Shown: positions 5,057 through 8,816 of the stretch, piece after piece
How the letters are laid out: the number at the start of each line of letters is the position of its first letter
How positions within the stretch are numbered: position 1 is the stretch's first letter
NCBI GenBank assembly: GCA_029210545.1
Contig: JARGFV010000103.1
Span: 1-8,816, forward strand
Direction of reading: 5' to 3'
Source of the DNA: a bacterium
GTDB taxonomy: Bacteria; BMS3Abin14
DNA: 8,816 nucleotides
Notes under the pieces: generated by a model
What the model saw: only the letters and a program-made list of their open reading frames with translations
The model's database searches: none
What the model was told of the DNA's origin: nothing
Translations under genes and position numbers: made by a program

Positions 5057-6055
5057 ATGAATCGTGTACTTTCCGGCATGAGGCCCACGGGCCCTCTTCA
5101 CATCGGCCATTATCTCGGGGCCCTCGGCAACTGGTACCGTCTCCAGGACGAATACGAGTGCTTCTATTTCGTCGCCGACTGGCACGCCCTGTCCACGATG
5201 TACGACGAACCGGCCACCCTGGCCGAATACACCGAAGAGATCGTCAAGGACTGGCTGTCCGTCGGCCTGGACCCCGACCGGTCCACCCTGTTTCTCCAGT
5301 CGGCCATCCTGGAGCATGCGGAGCTTCTCGTGCTCCTGTCCATGATCACACCGTTGGCGTGGCTCGAAAGGGTGCCCTCATACAAGGAGGTCAGGCAGCA
5401 GATGTCCCACAAGGACCTTTCCACCTACGGGTTCCTGGGCTACCCGCTCCTTCAGGCTGCGGACATCATCGTCTACAAAGCCAACTACGTTCCGGTGGGG
5501 ATCGACCAGCTGCCGCATCTCGAACTCACCCGGGAGGTCGTGCGGCGCTTCAATCATATGTATTCAAAGGGCACGGAGGGAGTATTTCCCGAGCCCCAGG
5601 AGCTGCTCACCCAGGCGCCCAGGGTGCCCGGGACCGACGGCAGGAAGATGAGCAAGAGCTACAACAACGCCATCTACCTCAAGGACAGCCCCGAAACCGT
5701 CTGGGACAAGCTCCGGCCCATGGTGACCGATCCGGCACGGGTCAGGAAAACGGATCCCGGCGATCCGGGGAAATGCCCTGTCTTCGAGCTGCACGGTTTC
5801 TTCTCCTCACCAGAGCACCGGGATGAAGTGTCCGAAGGGTGCCGGACTGCCGGCATCGGCTGCATCGACTGCAAAAAAGTCCTTTTCGAAGGTCTCGAGA
5901 AGGTCATGGCCCCTGTCCGGGAAAAGCGGGCTTCTTTCGACGACCGCCCCGATCTCGTCAGGCAGATCCTGGAAAACGGGAACGACCGTGCCAGGAAGGA
6001 AGCCGCACGGACCATGGAGGCCGTCCGGGCAGCCATCACCCTTTACGGGAGCTGA
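5057..6055 (+). CDS. trpS: Tryptophanyl-tRNA synthetase
   Basis: A 332-residue class Ic aminoacyl-tRNA synthetase that activates tryptophan with ATP and charges tRNA-Trp in the cytoplasm. The N-terminal signature is PTGPLHIGHYLG (10-21, HIGH at 15-18). The tryptophan/ATP site region includes GYPLLQAADIIVY (128-140) and the VGIDQLPHLELTRE stretch (147-160), and GRKMSKS (195-201) carries the KMSKS loop. In the C-terminal part, C240, C262, C269 and C272 give C-x21-C-x6-C-x2-C, close to the C-x22-C-x6-C-x2-C motif that binds a [4Fe-4S] cluster in Thermotoga maritima TrpRS. ATG at 5057 is preceded by AAGGAG (5046-5051) with a five-base gap; the frame is open upstream only over the end of the protease gene. 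No T-box or trp leader features were seen in the 119-base upstream gap. scpA starts 10 bases after the stop. Confidence 0.97.
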   Translation: MNRVLSGMRPTGPLHIGHYLGALGNWYRLQDEYECFYFVADWHALSTMYDEPATLAEYTEEIVKDWLSVGLDPDRSTLFLQSAILEHAELLVLLSMITPLAWLERVPSYKEVRQQMSHKDLSTYGFLGYPLLQAADIIVYKANYVPVGIDQLPHLELTREVVRRFNHMYSKGTEGVFPEPQELLTQAPRVPGTDGRKMSKSYNNAIYLKDSPETVWDKLRPMVTDPARVRKTDPGDPGKCPVFELHGFFSSPEHRDEVSEGCRTAGIGCIDCKKVLFEGLEKVMAPVREKRASFDDRPDLVRQILENGNDRARKEAARTMEAVRAAITLYGS

Positions 6056-6065
6056 GCGGTTACCC

Positions 6066-6851
6066 ATGCCGGAGGAAAAACAGCCAACCAATGCGGAAAC
6101 CAGCCCTCTCGCGGCTTACCGCATCGAGCTGGAATCGTTCCAGGGCCCCCTGGACCTGCTGCTGCACCTCATCCGCAAGAACGAGCTCGATATCACCGAC
6201 ATCCCCATCGCCCAGGTGACGGAGCAGTACCTGGCCTACCTGGAGATGATGCGGGAACTCGACCTGGAGGTGGCCAGTGAGTTCCTGGTTATGGCCTCCA
6301 CCCTGGTGTACATCAAGTCCCGGATGCTCCTTCCTGTGGACGAGGAGGAAGAGGAGGGTGAGGGGGAGGACCCGCGGGAAGAGCTCATCCGCCGGCTCCT
6401 TGAATACCAGAAGTACAAGAAAGCGGCCGAGGAGTTCGCCTCTTTGCCGGTCCTGCACCATGACATCTTCGTCAGGCCCGAAACCACCGTGGCGCCCGCT
6501 TCCGACGAGCTTTTCACCGAGGCGTCCCTGTTCCAGCTCATGGACGCCTTCCAGAGGGTCCTTGACGATGCCGAAAAGCGTCTGCCCGTGGAACTCTCCC
6601 GGGAACCGTTCACCCTTGAAGAAGGGTTCGCCTTTATCGTGGCCCGCTTGACCGCTGAACCCAGCCTGCGTTTCCGGAACCTGTTCACAGGCCTCGACAG
6701 TAGAAGAAAGATCGTGACCGTGTTTCTGGGGGTCCTGGAGATGATCCGATCCGGACGCCTCATCGCCGTCCAGAAAGATTATGGTGAACCGATCAGCCTC
6801 GTCCTCAACGGGCCGCCGGAAACCGGGGGAGATGATCAAGAACAATCCTGA
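6066..6851 (+). CDS. scpA: Segregation and condensation protein A
   Basis: A 261-residue kleisin that bridges SMC heads and, with ScpB, organises and segregates the nucleoid. After a short polar leader, FQGPLDLLLHLIRKNELDITDIPIAQVTEQYL (25-56) is the family signature, and the following helices with ASTLVYIKSRMLLP (77-90) complete the SMC-neck-binding N-terminal domain. An acidic linker (DEEEEEEGEGED region, 92-102) leads to the ScpB-binding middle, and residues 205-245 (RRKIVTVFLGVLEMIRSGRL) form the C-terminal winged helix that contacts the SMC head. Length is normal. The ATG at 6066 lies 10 bases after the trpS stop; GAGCGG (6054-6059) is a modest ribosome site, so coupling with trpS is likely. 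scpB follows after 66 AT-rich bases. Confidence 0.96.
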   Translation: MPEEKQPTNAETSPLAAYRIELESFQGPLDLLLHLIRKNELDITDIPIAQVTEQYLAYLEMMRELDLEVASEFLVMASTLVYIKSRMLLPVDEEEEEGEGEDPREELIRRLLEYQKYKKAAEEFASLPVLHHDIFVRPETTVAPASDELFTEASLFQLMDAFQRVLDDAEKRLPVELSREPFTLEEGFAFIVARLTAEPSLRFRNLFTGLDSRRKIVTVFLGVLEMIRSGRLIAVQKDYGEPISLVLNGPPETGGDDQEQS

Positions 6852-6876
6852 TAAAATGGACAAAGACTAATATAAA
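6848..6876 (+). promoter_or_regulatory. Candidate internal promoter upstream of scpB
   Basis: CTGATA (6848-6853, four of six) and TATAAA (6871-6876, five of six) are separated by 17 bases, in an AT-rich gap unusual for this GC-rich cluster. A near-palindrome, CCGGGAATATACCGG (6879-6893), lies just downstream and could be an operator or part of the leader. This would allow scpB and rluB to be expressed apart from trpS-scpA. Motif evidence only. Confidence 0.35.
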
Positions 6877-6917
6877 TTCCGGGAATATACCGGCAATAAA
6901 TTTGGACAGGAGCACAG

Positions 6918-7613
6918 ATGAGTAAGGACAGCGACCGTGCCGTCATCGAGGCACTCCTTTTCGCCTCGTCACGGCCCTTGACCGTGGATAGCCTCTCGGA
7001 AGCCTCGGGATGGAATAAAAAGTTGGTCAGGGACGCCGTAGAAGCCCTAAAGGGAGAATACGAGGCCCAGGGGAGGGGGTTTTCCCTGGAAGAGGTGGCG
7101 GGCGGCTACCAACTGCGAAGCGACCCCCGTTTCGCTGACCAGGTGAGAAAGCTTTTCACCTCGCGAAGCCGCCGGCGGTTCACCCGCTCCAGCCTCGAAA
7201 CCGTCGCCATCGTCGCCTACAGGCAGCCGGTCACGAGGGCCGAGATCGAGCAGATCAGGGGCGTCGATTCCGGCGCCGTCCTCAAGACCCTTCTCTCCCA
7301 GGTCATGATCCGCATCCTCGGACGGAAAGAAGCCCCCGGGCGTCCCATCCTCTACGGTACGACCAGGGAGTTCCTGGAGTATTTCGGACTGAGGGACCTG
7401 GAATCCCTGCCGACGCTGGAGGAGGTGGCGGAGCTGCTGGAGGAAGGGGAGGATGGCCTCGACGCGGAGACACGGGGACACGGGGACACGGAGGAACCTG
7501 AATCAGGAACCGTTACGGTGAAAACTGAGAACTCTGAATCATCTCCTAATATAGAAAATCATAAGAGCGACTCGGATACACAGACAGGTAGCAATGAGGA
7601 AGAAGGATTATGA
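6918..7613 (+). CDS. scpB: Segregation and condensation protein B
   Basis: A 231-residue partner of ScpA and SMC in the bacterial condensin complex. It has two winged-helix domains: DRAVIEALLFASSRPLTVDSL (6-26) opens the first, and SSLETVAIVAYRQPVTRAEIEQIRGVDS (91-118) with GRPILYGTTREFLEYFGLRDLESLP (141-165) forms the second, the ScpB signature. ATG at 6918 has AGGAG (6908-6912) five bases upstream. The conserved core ends near residue 175; residues 182-192 (DAETRGHGDTE) are encoded by four tandem 8-bp ACACGGGG-type units, and the remaining acidic tail to 231 looks low-complexity, so the repeat appears to have lengthened the C-terminus. The gene ends 55 bases before the preferred rluB start, or overlaps it by 20 bases if the longer rluB start is used. 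Confidence 0.96.
   Translation: MSKDSDRAVIEALLFASSRPLTVDSLSEASGWNKKLVRDAVEALKGEYEAQGRGFSLEEVAGGYQLRSDPRFADQVRKLFTSRSRRRFTRSSLETVAIVAYRQPVTRAEIEQIRGVDSGAVLKTLLSQVMIRILGRKEAPGRPILYGTTREFLEYFGLRDLESLPTLEEVAELLEEGEDGLDAETRGHGDTEEPESGTVTVKTENSESSPNIENHKSDSDTQTGSNEEEGL
7462..7493. repeat. 8-bp tandem repeat inside scpB 3' end (four units)
   Basis: ACGCGGAG, ACACGGGG, ACACGGGG and ACACGGAG follow one another without gaps. Because 8 is not a multiple of 3, the units are read in changing frames, giving DAETRGHGDTE at residues 182-192. Related arrays lie at 7626-7658 (inverted) and 8419-8525. Confidence 0.75.
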
Positions 7614-7625
7614 GGATTCTTCGCA

Positions 7626-7658
7626 ACGTCACCGCGTCTCCCCCTCTCCGTGTCGTGT
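7626..7658 (-). repeat. 8-bp tandem repeat, inverted copy at the rluB start
   Basis: Read on the minus strand this stretch gives ACACGACACGGAG, then AGGGGGAG, then ACGCGGTGACG, that is degenerate ACACGGGG-type units in the opposite orientation to those in scpB. It fills the space between the scpB stop and the preferred rluB start, where a ribosome binding site would be expected. Confidence 0.6.
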
Positions 7659-7668
7659 GGCCATAACC

Positions 7669-8532
7669 ATGCCTATGCTCCGTCTCCACAAAGCCATAGC
7701 GACCGCCGGCATCGCCTCCCGCCGGGCGGCGGAGGAGATGATCCGCGAGGGACGTGTCAGCGTCAACGGCGAGATCGTGACCGGCATGGGCGTTCTCGTC
7801 GATCCTGAAACGGACAACGTCACCGTGGACGGCCGCCCCCTTTCAAAGGGCCTGAAGAAGCGTACCTACATGGTTTACAAACCGTCCGGCGTTCTGTGCA
7901 CGCGCAGCGATCCCCAGGGAAGAAGGACGGTTTACGACCTTCTCCCTCCGGAAGTCTCCGACGGGCTCCACAGTGCCGGCAGGCTGGATCTGGACGCCTC
8001 GGGGATGATCATCCTGACCAACGACGGCGATCTCAGCCAGGCCCTGACCCATCCCTCCCGTCAACACCACAAGACCTACTTCGTCAGGCTCAAGGGTGAG
8101 ATGGACAAGCGGGTTTTGAGAAAGATGCGCAACGGAATAGAGCTTGAGGACGGCACGACACTCCCGGCCGATGTTTCGCTTGTACGGACCATGAGTACAG
8201 ACAGGGAAACCGCCGTGAACCTCGTCCTGAGGGAGGGGAAGAATAACCAGATCAAGCGCATGGGGGACGCCCTGGGGCACCGGGTCATCTCCATCAAGCG
8301 AACCGCTATCGGCCGTCTCCAGCTGCCCCCGAAGATGAAACCGGGGACATACAAACGGCTTACCGACAAGGAGATCGCCACGCTTGCCGGTGGCCCCCTG
8401 GACCAGGCTCGGGGCAGGCACGGGGAAGCGGGGACGCGGGGACCCGCCTTCGCTAAAGCTCCGGCGTGGCAAGCACGGGGACACGGTGACGCGGAGAGAA
8501 AACCGGGCGCGAGGACACGGAGGAAACGCTAA
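7669..8532 (+). CDS. rluB: Pseudouridine synthase, RluB/RsuA family
   Basis: A 287-residue rRNA pseudouridine synthase. An S4 RNA-binding domain (LRLHKAIATAGIASRRAAEEMI, 4-25, to about 50) precedes the catalytic domain, whose GRLDLDASGMIILTNDGDL (104-122) carries the presumed nucleophile D107. EGKNNQIKRM (189-198) matches the EGRNRQVRRM motif of the RsuA/RluB branch. Position beside scpA-scpB favours RluB (23S rRNA, near U2605 in E. coli numbering), but 16S or other 23S targets cannot be excluded. The start is uncertain: 7669 (or 7675) fits the family N-terminus but has no clear ribosome site; ATG at 7594, overlapping scpB by 20 bases, would add 25 residues of which many come from repeat DNA. 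The family core ends near residue 240; residues 247-287 are repeat-derived (including AFAKAPAWQA, 260-269) and unlikely to be functional. Confidence 0.92.
   Translation: MPMLRLHKAIATAGIASRRAAEEMIREGRVSVNGEIVTGMGVLVDPETDNVTVDGRPLSKGLKKRTYMVYKPSGVLCTRSDPQGRRTVYDLLPPEVSDGLHSAGRLDLDASGMIILTNDGDLSQALTHPSRQHHKTYFVRLKGEMDKRVLRKMRNGIELEDGTTLPADVSLVRTMSTDRETAVNLVLREGKNNQIKRMGDALGHRVISIKRTAIGRLQLPPKMKPGTYKRLTDKEIATLAGGPLDQARGRHGEAGTRGPAFAKAPAWQARGHGDAERKPGARTRRKR
8419..8525. repeat. 8-bp repeat array in rluB 3' end, interrupted by a palindrome
   Basis: Degenerate GCACGGGG / ACGCGGGG units (8419-8442) are broken by the CCGCC...GGCG palindrome and its flanks, then resume as GCACGGGG-ACACGGTG-ACGCGGAG (8473-8497), with another ACACGGAGG at 8515-8523. 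The frame remains open throughout and encodes the last 40 or so residues of rluB. Confidence 0.65.
8444..8467. repeat. CCGCC...GGCG interrupted palindrome, copy 3, nested
   Basis: The element reads CCGCC-TTC-GCT-AA-AGC-TCC-GGCGT: outer arms with 4 paired bases, three unpaired bases on each side, inner 3-bp arms, two-base loop. It has the same architecture as 1146-1170 and 1295-1318. It sits inside the 8-bp array and is translated as part of the peptide AFAKAPAW. Confidence 0.6.
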
Positions 8533-8640
8533 AACCAGGACCAGGTCCAGGTCAAGATCCAGACCCGGAACTTGAATCGCACTTTCCACTTTCCACTTTT
8601 CCCTTTCACCTTGTCCCTCCTCTTGACACACCCCCCTCCC
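8533..8640. repeat. Low-complexity sequence after rluB
   Basis: Immediately after the stop are CCAGGA/CCAGGT hexamer repeats (8535-8552), then a pyrimidine-rich block with ACTTTCC units at about 7-bp period (8581-8606). A similar purine-rich tract in reverse orientation lies at 4091-4114. No gene or clear terminator was found here. Confidence 0.55.
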
Positions 8641-8652
8641 ATCCCTTCTAAT
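8623..8652 (+). promoter_or_regulatory. Candidate promoter reading into the right-end repeat array
   Basis: A perfect TTGACA (8623-8628) and TCTAAT (8647-8652, five of six) are 18 bases apart, giving a good sigma70-like match. Predicted initiation near 8659 coincides with the first base of the 8659-8682 hairpin, so any transcript would start in the palindromic array. There is no gene in the remaining window, so the product could be a structured RNA or a gene beyond the edge. Motif evidence only. Confidence 0.4.
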
Positions 8653-8658
8653 GAAGTC

Positions 8659-8682
8659 TGATGACTTCGCAAAAAGTCATCA
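8659..8682. repeat. 9-bp hairpin at start of right-end repeat
   Basis: TGATGACTT (8659-8667) and AAGTCATCA (8674-8682) are perfectly complementary around the loop CGCAAA. It corresponds to the hairpin at 59-89 beside the left-end copy. It could weakly terminate transcription arriving from rluB, though no U-tract follows on the + strand. Confidence 0.6.
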
Positions 8683-8714
8683 ACGCGCCCCGCGCGGGGC
8701 GCCCAAATCAATGA
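8668..8714 (-). repeat. Palindromic repeat element, right inverted copy
   Basis: The reverse complement matches 30-77 with one single-base gap. Its core is the 18-bp palindrome at 8685-8702. On the + strand it continues as CCAAATCAATGACTGG, the same linker plan (ATCRATGAC) used in the tandem units that follow, so it can be read as a diverged first unit of that array. Confidence 0.8.
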
Positions 8715-8716
8715 CT

Positions 8717-8816
8717 GGCCGCGCCTGGGAAGGGCGCCCGGATCGATGACCGGCAAAAACGGCCGCGCCTGGGAGAGGCGCCCGGATCGATGACCGGCAA
8801 TAGCAGCCGCGCCCGG
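8717..8816 (+). repeat. 44-bp tandem palindromic repeat array, continuing past the window
   Basis: Unit 1 (8717-8760) and unit 2 (8761-8804) are identical at 40 of 44 positions; a third unit begins at 8805. Each unit holds GCGCC and GGCGC arms around a seven- to eight-base purine-rich loop, followed by the linker CCGGATCGATGACCGG. There are no unique spacers, so this is not a CRISPR array. Function is unknown. Confidence 0.8.

Noticed and set aside
30-8714. Composite transposon bounded by inverted repeats
   Set aside because: No transposase is encoded, the contents are conserved housekeeping genes in a familiar order, and the ends are members of a repeat family that continues beyond the window.
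8529-8756. 75-codon minus-strand reading frame at the right end
   Set aside because: It is the translation of repeat DNA and matches the peptide read from the left-end repeat (LIWAPRAGRVD), so it reflects the repeat and not a gene.
8717-8816. CRISPR array
   Set aside because: Units are contiguous 44-bp near-identical repeats without unique spacers, and no cas gene is present.

Overview
The window is a GC-rich bacterial chromosome segment carrying two kinds of content: a short toxin-antitoxin operon at the left, and a run of same-strand housekeeping genes filling most of the rest. The order (DHH-CBS-nucleotidyltransferase fusion, site-2-type membrane protease, trpS, scpA, scpB, RluB-type pseudouridine synthase) resembles what I recall from Deltaproteobacteria / Desulfobacterota such as Geobacter relatives. 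The fused nucleotidyltransferase and a TrpRS with a four-cysteine iron-sulfur-type motif fit an anaerobe of that kind. This taxonomic reading is inference; no rRNA or marker gene was available to settle it.

Layout. 1-89: palindromic repeats. 118-763: a Phd/YefM-type antitoxin and RelE/ParE-type toxin with a promoter and an operator whose three GTACA-core sites are spaced exactly 12 bp, the geometry known from yefM-yoeB operators. 764-1404: 640 bp without a convincing gene but crowded with inverted and direct repeats. 1405-4044: an 879-residue protein joining a DHH phosphoesterase, two CBS domains and a class II tRNA nucleotidyltransferase / poly(A) polymerase. 4045-4271: a repeat-rich spacer with a hairpin, four GTGCAC sites at 8-bp period, a second strong hairpin and a candidate promoter. 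4272-4937: M50 protease. 5057-6055: trpS. 6066-8532: scpA, scpB and rluB, closely spaced and probably co-transcribed, with a possible extra promoter before scpB. 8533-8816: low-complexity sequence, a candidate promoter, then a 44-bp tandem palindromic array running off the window.

Functionally the right-hand cluster combines protein synthesis (trpS, rluB), tRNA 3'-end or RNA tail metabolism (the 1405 gene) and chromosome condensation (scpA and scpB, which act with SMC). No pathway beyond this common conserved clustering is evident.

The most unusual aspect is the repeat content. At least four families recur: (i) a 47/48-identical element in inverted orientation at the two ends of the window, related to the 44-bp array; (ii) 8-bp ACACGGGG-type tandem units at the 3' end of scpB, at the start of rluB (inverted) and at the 3' end of rluB, where they extend the reading frames; (iii) a roughly 24-bp interrupted palindrome of form CCGCC-N3-GCW-N2/3-WGC-N3-GGCGG, present three times and once nested inside an 8-bp array; (iv) purine/pyrimidine-rich GC palindromes in the 764-1404 spacer. 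I found no CRISPR array, tRNA, rRNA or transposase gene, and no clearly novel multi-gene system; the novelty, if any, lies in the repeats.
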